Source: Epiperipatus broadwayi (Eukaryota > Onychophora > Udeonychophora > Euonychophora > Peripatidae). Taken from it: DNA of 64,000 bases. Of this stretch, positions 36,936-45,834 are shown piece by piece. The stretch's first letter is position 1; every line of letters begins with the position of its first letter. The stretch is taken from the NCBI GenBank assembly GCA_028023455.1, contig JAQFVV010000350.1, positions 246,001 to 310,000 on the forward strand, read 5' to 3'. A model generated the notes under the pieces. It saw nothing but the letters and a program-made list of their open reading frames with translations. It did not search any database and was not told the origin of the DNA. The translations under genes were made by a program, and so were the position numbers.

Positions 36936-38310
36936 GATTAGAAAAATAAATCAGAATTAGATGGAGCAAAAAATAGATACATAAAATCAAATAGTATACT
37001 CAGTTAAAAATAGATATTAAAAAAGTAATCATTTATTTTTTTAAATATTTATATAAACAAAGTTTTAAAAAATGTTTTTTTTTTTTTTTTCAAATATTAA
37101 ACATTTAAAAAATAAGATTTTTTACATTAGGATTTTGGATGTAAAGTAAGATATGTAGATAATGATTAAGATCTTTAATAAAATGATTAATAGGACTGAT
37201 GAGTTTTATGATAGAGTTGAAATGAAAAGAATAGACATTAATATTATTAATATATTAGTTGCTTACATAGTCATATGGTAATTGAGCACCCTAGTGGCAG
37301 GCTAAGGATTTAACAATTCCATCCCATTATACTAAAATGAATTATTTATTTAATACTATTCAGCTGAGACTTATTCATAGAAGCTTTAGCTCTGAATGTA
37401 CCACATGACAACTGAATTAAATTATCAAACATGTTTATATTTTAAATATTAGAAATATAGATTAATTGACATGGAAAGTAGTAGCAAAGACTGGAGATTA
37501 TGATAAATAAATAATCTTACAATAAAGATAAAAATTATTCAGAAGTATATTAAATTTATATTTAAGAAAAATATTATAAAATATTTTAGTATTTAAAATG
37601 TAGCAGTGGTTGTCTGATTTAAATAATAAAAAAAAAAAGTTGGAAATAAATGTGGAAAACAATAAGAGTTAAAATATATGAATGTTAAAAAAAAAATGAG
37701 TAAAAAGATGAAAAGAATAAAAGAAAAACTGTATTAAACACATTCTACTTGGGTATTTTTAGACCTGCTGTGATGCAACTCAACCTTAACCCTAACCCTA
37801 ACTCTAGCAAAGTATGGCTGTGATAATTTACAGCAGGCCTCATACTAAAATATCTTGAAGTTTAAAAAAAAAATTAAAAATAATAGATAATCTTAAAAGA
37901 TAAAAGAGGCTTGAATAAGATAGTTGTGAATGGTAATGGAAGATGATGATAATGACAGATTACTGACGATAGGAAAGGATTTATTAAAAACATTTTTCAA
38001 TAATAATTAACAGATAATTTCCAAATATTTAATTATCTTCTATAAACTGCAAGCAGTAATTGTTATAGTTTTAGTTCTTCATCCCGCATCAACTACATAA
38101 TTTAATGTTCACCAAAAAAACAAATTATATGAAAAACATTAACCTTACATAATTGGTTTTTTCATCAATTATAAAATCATACTGTCAAGAATTAGCAAGA
38201 AATGAATCATAATTAATGAAGGGAACTCTGTAAATTAAAAAAAAAAAAGTGAGTGAAAAAATTCTGAATTAAAAGCTGTTACTTTAATTAAAGCATTAAG
38301 CCCTATCATC
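36936..38310. other. AT-rich DNA with a TTAGGG-type tract
   Basis: No genes seen. 37782-37803 reads CCTTAACCCTAACCCTAACT, about three copies of the animal telomere hexamer (CCCTAA), placed between imperfect inverted sequences AGACCTGCTGTGATG (37761) and ATTTACAGCAGGCCT (37825). Confidence 0.6.
37782..37803. repeat. Interstitial telomere-like tract (CCCTAA)n
   Basis: Roughly three tandem CCCTAA hexamers plus partial flanks. Too short to be a chromosome end in itself; such tracts can arise by double-strand break repair with telomerase or lie within a transposon. The inverted CTGCTG / CAGCAG flanks favour a small structured insert. Confidence 0.75.
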
Positions 38311-38960
38311 TAGATTAGGGGTGGCATCCTAGGGAAAGCATGCCATGCAGAACAATTATCAATGATACTTTGATTGAATTGAAATAATAAAAAAATACAT
38401 TTTAATTACAGAGAATGTGTTTGCACCATTAACTACATTTTGAATAAATGAAAATCATGATTCAGTTTAGTTTACTAATTATTTGTGCAATAAATGTACT
38501 TCCGATCTTTGCTATTTTCAATAAAGATAAGTGCTAAGTAAGATGAAATTTTTTTTACCCAGGGAGCATTAATTTTGACTGGATTTTTTTTTTTTTTTGA
38601 TGGTTAATTGATACTTGATACTTTTTTTTTAAGTGTCATAGCATCGGCCGGGACGCGAACCCGCAACCCGGGCAACTACTTGCAAGTACAAGGCAGTCGC
38701 GCTGACCTCTCGACCACCAATGCAAGACTATTTGATACTTTTGTATGCAACTGAAATGTTTAGAGTACATTCAGCTAGAATATTGTATCGATTAATTCAT
38801 TTGAAAAACTTCTATTCATAATTATATCATAATATATTTTAAGTTTTGGTGTGTTTCTTAAAAAAAAAAGTTTATAGTTAGTGATAATTGGGTTAATGCA
38901 TGAATGAAGTCTGAAAATACCTGAGACTTAATTATTATGAAAAAAACAAGCAAACAAATA
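38311..38960. repeat. Dispersed repeat, hAT-like end (copy 2), carrying a SINE
   Basis: Starts TAGGGGTGGCATCCTAGGGA, similar to hAT terminal repeats (CAGGGGTGGGCA type), and aligns with 13304-13750 through ATCATGATTCAGTTTAGTTT, GAGCATTAATTTTGACTGG, TCGATTAATTCATTTGAAA and TTGGGTTAATGCATGAATGAA. It has two insertions relative to copy 1, the larger being the tRNA-like retroposon at 38626-38731. Confidence 0.68.
38626..38731 (-). mobile_element. tRNA-derived retroposon with 11-bp target duplication and A tail
   Basis: TTGATACTTTT occurs at 38615-38625 and 38732-38742. Between them, on the minus strand, is an 83-bp tRNA-like body (38723 down to 38641). GCATTGG at the 5' end pairs with CCGATGC at the 3' end (7 pairs, one G-T). 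There is an A-box-like TGGTCGAGAGGTC, and GGGTTCGCGTCCC gives a T-arm with B box. The ends resemble tRNA-Gly, but the anticodon arm (around CTTGTACTTGCAAG) does not fold canonically, so it is probably not a working tRNA. After the body, ATGACACTT leads to an A10-like tail abutting the target duplication. The homologous locus at 13.5 kb lacks it. Confidence 0.82.
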
Positions 38961-39114
38961 GATATAACATTTGTTAATGGATAAAAACTCAAGTTCTTTA
39001 TCAGCCAGTGATAGAAAAAAAAATTCACAGCAATTAGATTATTAACAACTTGAGAATGTAAAAGAATCCAAATAAATAGAAAAATGGATTTAAATATTGA
39101 GATCCAACGACTGT

Positions 39115-39396
39115 AATTGTATTTTTATATTGGAGTATTTCCATCATCTAATATATGTATTGAATGTCTTTAGAAAAAAATAATTTTATTTAAATATTCC
39201 AAATACATTCAACTGTTAGTAATAGCGCATCAAACAGGTTAGTATATGCACAACGTTTCGAGGAGTATTAGTCTCCCCTCTTCTTCAGGTGTTTCTGGCC
39301 TGCCCAGTAACAGTACTAGCATGGGATTCAAACCTGGGTGCTTAGATTCTTGTTTTGAATTTTAAGGTAATGCTCTAACCAACTGAGCCATCCTTC
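39115..39396 (-). repeat. tRNA-derived SINE with conserved body motif
   Basis: On the minus strand from 39396: GGATGGCTCAGTTGGTTAGAGC (A box TGGCTCAGTTGG), then CCCAGGTTTGAATCCCATGC (B box GGTTTGAATCC), 55 bp apart, a standard tRNA-derived head. The body contains CACCTGAAGAAGAGG and CTCCTCGAAACGTTGTG, then an AT-rich tail with AAGACATTCAATACATATAT. The head is best matched to a generic elongator tRNA; the source tRNA is uncertain. A headless, inverted copy abuts it. Confidence 0.72.
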
Positions 39397-39645
39397 CAAA
39401 TTCAAAACTCAAGAATCTAAGGACCCAGGTTCAAACTCCATGCTATTATTGTCATTGGTCAGGCCAGCAACACCTGAAGAAGAGGGGAGACTAATACCTC
39501 TCACAACATTGTGCATATACTAAACTGTTTGATGCACTATTACTAACAGTTGAATGTATTTGGAATATTTAAATAAAGTTAATTTTTTCTAAAGACATTC
39601 AATACAAATATTAGATGATAGAAATAGTCCAATATAAAAGTACAA
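39397..39645 (+). repeat. Inverted headless copy of the same SINE
   Basis: Reverse-oriented duplicate of the 39115-39358 sequence (CAAAACTCAAGAATCTAAGG, AGGTTCAAACTCCATGC, CACCTGAAGAAGAGGGGAGA, TTGTGCATATACTAAAC, ATTACTAACAGTTGAATG). The two form a palindrome with ~245-bp arms around a ~38-bp spacer holding the A-box half of the head. This copy has ACCTCTCACAACATTG where the other has CTCCTCGAAACGTTG. Confidence 0.75.
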
Positions 39646-39689
39646 CTAGAAAAAAACACAGTCTCTATTATGATGCTACTGTTTTTAAC

Positions 39690-40232
39690 ATGTTAAAAGA
39701 TAGATAATTTTCTCATAGGGTATTTCATCATAGGGAAATAACTGCTGCAATTAAGTTAACTGTATATAAAGCTGAAATTTTACTTAATTTATTGTATGGC
39801 TCTGAAACTTGGACATTTTAGCACAACAATAATGGTATTAGAAGTTTTACTTAAGAGTTTTTCATAAAAATTTTTATAAATACAATGAAAAGATCATAAA
39901 AACAATCAATATGTTTTTCCGTTTGCAGAATATGATATTATTGAGTCCATTATTGTTAAATCATACTTTTGTTGGATTGGACATGTATGGTGAAGATGAA
40001 CATGGATTTTGCAGTAGAGATAGATGTTGTCTATGTTATAAGGCTTATCTCAAAAACATTCCAAAGAAGTGCAATGTGAATTGTTTCTACAATAGAATAC
40101 ATTGGAAAGATAGAATTAGACATGATATTGAAGTATTTCTAAATGAAAAGTTTTCTGCTGAGGAAATTAAAAGAAAACATTATAAATCAACATGTTCTGT
40201 ACATGGACATAATAGTAATTCACAGATTGGTT
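39690..40232 (+). pseudogene. Non-LTR retrotransposon C-terminal remnant (second family)
   Basis: AAIKLTVYKAEILLNLLYGSETWTF at 39740-39820 (pieces KAEILLNLLYGSETW) matches the post-RT LYGSETWT motif of many non-LTR elements. From 39911, one frame gives FVGLDMYGEDEHGF (for WAGHVVRM.D), CCLCYKAYLKNIPKKCNVNC and IHWKDRIRHDIEVFLNEKFS, resembling the C-terminal WRD...G...FE...... segment of those proteins, ending HYKSTCSVHGHNSNSQ. Stops separate the two parts. It abuts the RTE-like 3' tail at 40236. Confidence 0.65.
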
Positions 40233-40235
40233 TGT

Positions 40236-40880
40236 ATCACCATCATCATCAACCATTATCAATCCATTGCAGGATGAAAGTCTCTCCAAGTTCAATCCAT
40301 CTCCAATCTTTAGCTTCTTTTCTCCACATCACTCCTGCACACTTTTTATTTCATCCATCAATCTCACATGTGGTCTCTTTCTGGGTCTTTTACAATCACT
40401 TGGAATCCAGTTTAGGATTTTAATTGTCCATCTATTATCATTTCTTGTAGCAATATGTCCAGCCCAACTCCACTTCAAACTTTTAAATTTTTTCAATGAG
40501 GTCAGTAACACCTGTTTGTTCTCTTACCCATATATTGTGTTTTCAATCTCTTCTTGTTGCTCCCAACATGCATTTTTCCATACTTCTTTGAGTGATCTGA
40601 AGTTTCTGTATTGCTCTTCTATTAAGTGTCCAAGGCTCAGATCCATAAATAAGAACTGGTAAAACACATTTATTAAAAACCTTTCTTTTCAAACACATAG
40701 GCATATTTCCTTTTAGTATCAAGTTATTTTTACCAAAAGCACTCCAACCAAGTTTAATTCTATGATTAATTTCATCCATTATGTTTCCATTTATATTAAT
40801 AATCTGACCAAGGTATTTGTAAGCATTGGCTTCTTCTAACTCATCATAATCAATCTTTATTTTCATATTTTGATTTGTAT
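40236..40880 (-). mobile_element. RTE-like element, 3' fragment
   Basis: Same family as 3229-4590: the ATC-repeat tail (40238-40255 on plus) is followed, reading back on the minus strand, by WAGHIATRNDNRWTIKILNW, RPRKRPHVRLMDEI, VLIYGSEPWTLNRRAIQKLQ and MKIKIDYDELEEANAYKYLG. About 640 bp survives; the RT palm and everything 5' are missing. Sequence above 40880 (to ~41070) no longer matches. Confidence 0.85.
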
Positions 40881-41403
40881 AAACAAAATTCATTTTTGGA
40901 GTAGCTTTTTTCCTCTCCTTTCTTTTTTTTCTTAGAGTTGTAATGGCCATACTCATTTTTGAGTGGCTGTTTATTATTATTATAATAATGGATAGCACTA
41001 GAATTTGGATGGAAAAACAAAATCCGTGGAAAAAATCAAAATGAATTTCATTCAAGCAGAAAAATAGCAAACAATTTATTCAATATTATTCAGTTGATTG
41101 AAAGGTTTTTAGAAAAAATAAACAGCTATGTATTGCATTATTATAGATAGAAAAGTCACATGATAAAGTATATAGGATGATTATGAAGAAGTCTGGAGAA
41201 TGTGAAAATCAATTTGGAATTTTTAAGAATGGTTAAAAGTCTTTACAATGATATTTTTTATAAATATCATTTGGGCGATGTAAAATAGGATAGTAATGGA
41301 AATATCCATTATTACTTTTATTATTTAATCTATTTATTACAGAAATGAAATATAAATATAAAAATATAAAAACACAAAAAGATAGTAATAGGGAAGGGAA
41401 TTG
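40881..41403. other. AT-rich DNA, nothing recognised
   Basis: Unclassified sequence between the RTE-like fragment and the hAT derivative. Confidence 0.5.
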
Positions 41404-41411
41404 TCATAGTG

Positions 41412-41865
41412 AAGGGGTGGGCAAATAGCAGCTCGCTCAGAGGTTTTATTTGGTCCCCAAGACAGTCCGAAATTTTCTTCTCGTGCATGTCCAAAGAATC
41501 ATCTCATATTTTCCACTAGGATGGTCACATCAATACACATGTGCAGTGTAGATATAATGTGCAGTGCTTTTCCAGTTGATCTGGTTAATTTCAATTTTGT
41601 CTTTGCATTAGCAAATATACACACTTCCAACTTTAGTGAAACCATGAACTCTCCGAAAAAATGTAAAATCAGTGATGAATGTCATGTGTTTAATGAAGAA
41701 TGGATGAACAAATATTTCTTTGGTAATACAGGGAATAAAGCAGTGTGTTTATTGTGTCATGAAAAAAAGGTGCGGCCCTCCACTAACCTTCGCTTCCACA
41801 ATGTGGTCCCCTGTGGCTCTCCACCAACCTCTGCACTCCCAAGCCAAAAAAATTTCCCATCCTTG
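41412..41865 (+). mobile_element. hAT deletion derivative with 8-bp target duplication and BED-finger piece
   Basis: TCATAGTG at 41404-41411 and 41866-41873 flanks a 454-bp element. Ends are AAGGGGTGGGCAAATAG and ...AAATTTCCCATCCTTG, imperfect terminal inverted repeats of hAT type (CAGGGGTGGGCAAA). From 41641, MNSPKKCKISDECHVFNEEW and NKYFFGNTGNKAVCLLCHEK encode the N-terminus and first half of a BED-type zinc finger as in ZBED/GTF2IRD2-like hAT proteins (Cys-x2-Cys present). The frame then jumps directly into 3' terminal sequence (GTGCGGCCCTCCACTAACC). The transposase core is deleted; the element is non-autonomous. Confidence 0.83.
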
Positions 41866-41873
41866 TCATAGTG

Positions 41874-42573
41874 GAAACCAGGAGTGCTCAAAGTGGAACT
41901 TTTTTTTATTTCACTGAATAATATGGCTTTTTATTTATTTTGCAAATATTGGAGTATGAAAATTAAATTTATTGAAAAAAATCTAAGATATTAGTATTTA
42001 TTAAAAAGGATTAAACTAAAGAATAGAAAATGAGAGATAATTGTTTTGAAAAAGTGGAGTATATGTATTTAGATATTTTTAAATGAGGAAAAAAATAGCT
42101 AGTCAATTGGGAATTATAATGGAAACAAAAAGCAAAAATATATAATAGGATTGATTTGAGATCTGGATGTAATTTCACATATAACAATTATGAGGTATAT
42201 AGAAGAATTTGGATTAACTGCATTAACATTTAGAATTTGCTCAGAGAATTTATAAAGTTTTAGAATTCAAAAATAAATACAAAGATATTTCTTGAGTGAT
42301 AAAGTGTGGAAAGCAAATGAGATTTTTTAAAGGAAAGTCAGATGGATTTCTTTCTCAATGAAATAAATTAAAAGCAATTAAAAATAAAAAAATAAAAAGA
42401 TTAGGAAAAATAATGTTGAATTGGATAATATGAAGAAGTCAACAATATATGGGGGGAACTGTTTTATGATAAGCAAACTTAAATAGGCAAATTATTTCTC
42501 TATATTTATATAAAAAATAAAAATATAATGAGAAATGTAGTTATAAGGGTTGGAAAAAGACAATGGATAGGTT
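41874..42573. other. AT-rich, A-rich DNA, nothing recognised
   Basis: Purine-rich plus strand with no coding frame of note. Confidence 0.5.
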
Positions 42574-42581
42574 GTTTAGAG

Positions 42582-43601
42582 CAATGGTTGGCAACTGGTG
42601 GTCCGTAGCCCACTGATGATCGTGATGTAATTTTAATGGTCCGCCAAGAAATTCAGATATTATTTAAATTCGTTAAGCTCGTTTAATACATTTTTTAAAT
42701 AAAAAATACTTTTTGTTTAAGCTGTATTTATTATATGTAAAACAGAACAAGAACTTTATATTGCTAATTGATTTGTTACAAATTACTACTGTAACTTGCA
42801 AAAGATCAACCTCAAAGGCAGTCAATGGCATAGAAAAAGTAACAAAATAAGAATATAGAATTCTATACAATTGAATAGTGATGTGATGTGATGTATTATG
42901 GCTTCTTAAACGAAGTCAAAGAATATCTCAGCAATTATGTCCAGATAAACCTGTTAGCCATTTTATTTTACATTCCCCACTCTAAATTTACCCATAATTT
43001 GCTCTATCCCATTTCCACAACATAATCTTTGTCAACTCTATAACCTTTATATCTAAGTCCCCCTTATCTTTTCCCAAACCCAGCATAAAAACCAATAATT
43101 CTCTTTCTGTATAATCACTCTTTTCATATTTATTTTTCCACAACTTCATTATATGTACCCTTTCTGTTTTCAAACATTTACATTCAATTAACAAATGCCT
43201 AATATTTTCTATTACTTCCTTACATAATTTACAAAATAAATCACCCATATTTTTCCATTTACATGTATATTCTTTTCGAGCCTTAAACAATAAACTACTT
43301 TCCTTACTATTATCACATATTAACTCACATCTAATATTCTGTTTATTTCTATATATATTTAAACTCTTTTTACTCTCCATACTATTTCTCCATCTCTCTA
43401 ACTCCCTAGTCTTTATTAATAAATTTATTCTTTTATCCCATTCCTTACTATTATAACAAATTTGATTACAGCGCACTCTTGTGTTAAAATTATTAATATA
43501 TAAACAAATATATATTTATATCATACTCAATGCTCATATTAATTCGCACCTTTAAAAATTATGTTAGTGGACAGCAATATCTAAAAGGTTGCCGACCGCC
43601 G
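42582..43601. mobile_element. hAT-like non-autonomous element with nested non-LTR insert
   Basis: GTTTAGAG at 42574-42581 and 43602-43609 is an 8-bp target duplication. The element starts CAATGGTTGGCAACTGGTGG and ends AAAGGTTGCCGACCGCCG; GGTTGGCAAC and GTTGCCGACC are inverted repeats typical of hAT derivatives. Excluding the nested non-LTR 3' end (42882-43535), only about 370 bp of its own sequence remains, with no transposase. Confidence 0.78.
42882..43535 (-). mobile_element. Non-LTR retrotransposon 3' end (copy 2)
   Basis: Inverted relative to the 22-kb copy and closely similar. It has an ACATC-type tail (TGATGTGATGTGATG at 42881-42895 on plus), the same 3' UTR, and a 162-codon open frame (42988-43476) with EWDKRINLLIKTRELERWRN, FCKLCKEVIENIRHLLIEC (C-x2-C-x8-H-x4-C) and LLVFMLGLGKDKGDLDIKV, ending WKWDRANYG. 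Here the frame is open across the place where copy 1 shifts, because ~20 bp is missing. Both copies are 5'-truncated at a similar point (near TTTATATCA), the usual result of incomplete target-primed reverse transcription. Confidence 0.82.
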
Positions 43602-43609
43602 GTTTAGAG

Positions 43610-44576
43610 AAAAAGAAGTAAAGTTATAAAAATGAATATGAATAAAAATAGAAAGTAAGGATTTTATAATAACACATTATTTGATGCAGTATGAAACTTT
43701 AGTTACTAGGAAAAGAAGGAAAAGATAGATACTGTTTTGGATTATAAGTGTGATTTAATAAAAAGTAATGAAGATTTACTTTGAAACACAGAATTTTAAA
43801 AAGTATTAGGATAAATTTTAAAGTAAATGAAATAATAAAAAAATGAAGACTTTTATAATTGTTTGTTTAGATCTTTATAATGAAAGTAGAAAATATGAGA
43901 GTTATGGTCTTATTTGAAACAAATATTATTAAAATGGGATAGAAAAATAAATCGGTGGTAAAAATGATTGGGTCATAAGAAATAAAAAATAGATGAATTT
44001 ACTCTGTTGTACATCAGTTTCAGAGGAAATTATTATTAACCTTGTCGGATAGTCTTTCGGAATACATTATTTGTGCAGAAACTTTTGTCTAATAAAAATT
44101 AAAAAATAATGGAATAATTTCTTGATCAGCAGTTCATAAAAAGTTCAATCACTGGCAATGACTAAGTTGGAGTTGAGACCCATAGACTTTAAGCATTGGA
44201 TCTTCCTCTTTATTACTGTATTTATAAATCATACAAGACATTATCTAATAAAAAGCCATTTTACATTATATCATACTAGTTTTTACTTTAATATATATAC
44301 AGTATATATATCAGGGTGGCAATAAGCTTTATATGACTTAAATGTTTTTTTTCTTAAAAAATATTAAAAAAGATGACTAAAAAGAACAGGGAAATATATA
44401 ATTCTTTTAACATTACTCAATATATTGTTTTCAGAGAGAAAAAAATATTGCAAAGCATTACTTTTCACTATTTATGTGTAGACAATGTTAATTCAAATAA
44501 TTTTAACAAACCAGTAAATAAATTATAGCTACTAAATATATAATATTGAGATATTCATGGAGCAATTAAGTCTAAA
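43610..44576. other. AT-rich DNA, nothing recognised
   Basis: No gene or classified repeat seen. Confidence 0.5.
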
Positions 44577-44742
44577 TAAGTTAAAACCATCAAACATCAC
44601 ATGATCACCATTCTTTATGCTTACACAAGTTGATTACACACAGGCAAAAATCTCCATATAATAGTGCCACTCAGTGCAAACCAGAGTAATCAATGGATGC
44701 AGGAAGGTTTATGCATAAAATTCCTATTTAGTGCCTACTCAT

Positions 44743-44797
44743 CCAATATCCCTAGACTAGTTTCTAGCTTTTGGATTTCATCACTGAGGATCCTAAG
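44743..44797 (-). ncRNA. Hammerhead motif, core mutated
   Basis: Minus-strand copy in the left sub-palindrome. Outer stem I pieces, GAAAC and ACTAGTC are present, but the core reads GTGATGA instead of CTGATGA. The first core nucleotide (C3) is essential in known hammerheads, so this copy is predicted inactive. Confidence 0.6.
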
Positions 44798-44819
44798 ATC
44801 TAGTACAGTGCTCTCAGAT

Positions 44820-44874
44820 CCAAGGCTCCTCACTGATGAAAGTCAAAAGCTAGAAACTAGTCTGTGGATATTGG
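44820..44874 (+). ncRNA. Type I hammerhead ribozyme, near-intact
   Basis: CCAA (44820) and TTGG (44871) close stem I; TCCTCA pairs with TGTGGA with one T-T mismatch. CTGATGA core at 44833-44839, stem II AAGT/GCTA with a CAAAA loop (three pairs counting G-T, outer A-A mismatch), GAAA, then CTAGTC with predicted cleavage after C44862. Probably weak but retains all core nucleotides. Confidence 0.65.
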
Positions 44875-45278
44875 ATGAGTAGGCACTAGATAGTGATTTT
44901 ATGCACAAACCTTCCTGCATCCATTGATTACTCTGATTTGCACTGAGTGGCACTACTATATGGAGAGTTTTGCCTATGTGGCTAAATAAATTACTATAGT
45001 AATTTACAAGTCAGATTCCCAAAGAATTACATTCTAATAAATTTACAAATTTCTTGCATCAATGTTAATCCTTTGACTGACTAATGGATTGACATTGATG
45101 CAAAAAAGCAGGTATTATTAATAATTTTGTTAGAATATGCTTCTTTGGGAATCTTATTTGTAAATTATTTATAAACAAAGCAAAACTCTCCATACAGTAG
45201 TGCCACCCTGTGCCAACCAGAGTAATCAATGAATGCCAGAAGGCTTGTGCATAAAATCCCTATCCAATGCCTACTCAT

Positions 45279-45333
45279 CCAATATCCCCAGACTAGTTTC
45301 TGGCTTGTGGCCATCATCAGTGAGGAGCTTTGG
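45279..45333 (-). ncRNA. Type I hammerhead ribozyme, intact (minus-strand copy)
   Basis: Exact reverse complement of the plus-strand motif at 45365-45419, so all pairings listed there apply. The core CTGATGA is read from 45320 down to 45314, the GTC triplet ends at 45291, and predicted cleavage lies between 45291 and 45290. Being identical on both strands, it would form in transcripts from either direction, in competition with full pairing of the palindrome arms. Confidence 0.78.
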
Positions 45334-45364
45334 ATCTGAGAGCACTGCACCTAGATCTTAGAAT

Positions 45365-45419
45365 CCAAAGCTCCTCACTGATGATGGCCACAAGCCAGAA
45401 ACTAGTCTGGGGATATTGG
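45365..45419 (+). ncRNA. Type I hammerhead ribozyme, intact (plus-strand copy)
   Basis: All catalytic elements are present in order. Outer stem I CCAA (45365-45368) pairs with TTGG (45416-45419). An internal loop AGC / TA follows, then inner stem I TCCTCA (45372-45377) pairs with TGGGGA (45408-45413), six pairs with one G-T. Core CTGATGA (45378-45384). Stem II TGGC / GCCA (45385-45388, 45394-45397) with loop CACAA. GAAA (45398-45401). Minimal stem III: A-C / G-T around TA (45401-45406). Cleavage triplet GTC (45405-45407), cut predicted after C45407. The open end is at stem I, so type I. The tiny stem III and internal loop in stem I are as in known animal retrozyme and satellite hammerheads. 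Activity is inferred, not shown. Confidence 0.8.
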
Positions 45420-45725
45420 ATGAGTAGGCATTGGATAGGAATTTTATGCACAAGCCTTCTGGCATTCATTGATTACTCTGGTTGGCACAAGGTGGCACTA
45501 CTGTATGGAGAGTTTTGCTTTGTTTATAAAAAATTATGTGCTAGTATGAGATAGTGATCATGTGATGCTTAACAGTTGTAAATTATTATAGTAATGTATT
45601 TGCATTTGCTCCATGGATAAATAAATATATGTAAAAGTATATAAACATATTTGCTACAAGATAACAAGAATGTTTGAACCATTTTTACATTTGTTTTTTT
45701 TTCCTAAAGCTTTTATATTAATGTC

Positions 45726-45727
<2 letters not shown>

Positions 45728-45773
<46 letters not shown>
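45728..45773. repeat. (TA)n microsatellite
   Basis: Uninterrupted TA repeat of ~44 bp between the palindrome and the PLE fragment. Confidence 0.93.
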
Positions 45774-45781
<8 letters not shown>

Positions 45782-45834
45782 CAATACTTAAAAGTTTATA
45801 AAATTATATATCTATAAACATCACTTAGGAGCGT

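Larger units (their letters stand above)
44577..45590. repeat. 1-kb palindrome built of two hammerhead-bearing palindromes
   Basis: CATCACATGATCAC (44595-44608) faces GTGATCATGTGATG (45554-45567) and GATTCCC (45014) faces GGGAATC (45153), giving one large inverted repeat centred near 45082. Each arm is itself palindromic: the right one is centred at 45349 (arms about 45169-45343 and 45355-45529, nearly perfect), the left near 44810. Every sub-arm contains one unit of the dispersed hammerhead repeat (CTCCATACAGTAGTGCCAC, AATCAATGAATGC, ATGCCTACTCATCCAATATC). The central ~150 bp (45014-45153, GATTCCCAAAGAA ... TTCTTTGGGAATC) is a spacer of different sequence. No protein is encoded. Confidence 0.85.

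Noticed and set aside
38641-38723. Functional tRNA gene
   Set aside because: Acceptor and T arms are good, but the anticodon arm does not form a 5-bp stem with a 7-nt loop, and target duplications plus an A tail indicate retroposition.
45165-45554. Two nearly identical peptides encoded on opposite strands
   Set aside because: Expected from the palindrome; the frames overlap the hammerhead motif and have no recognisable domain.
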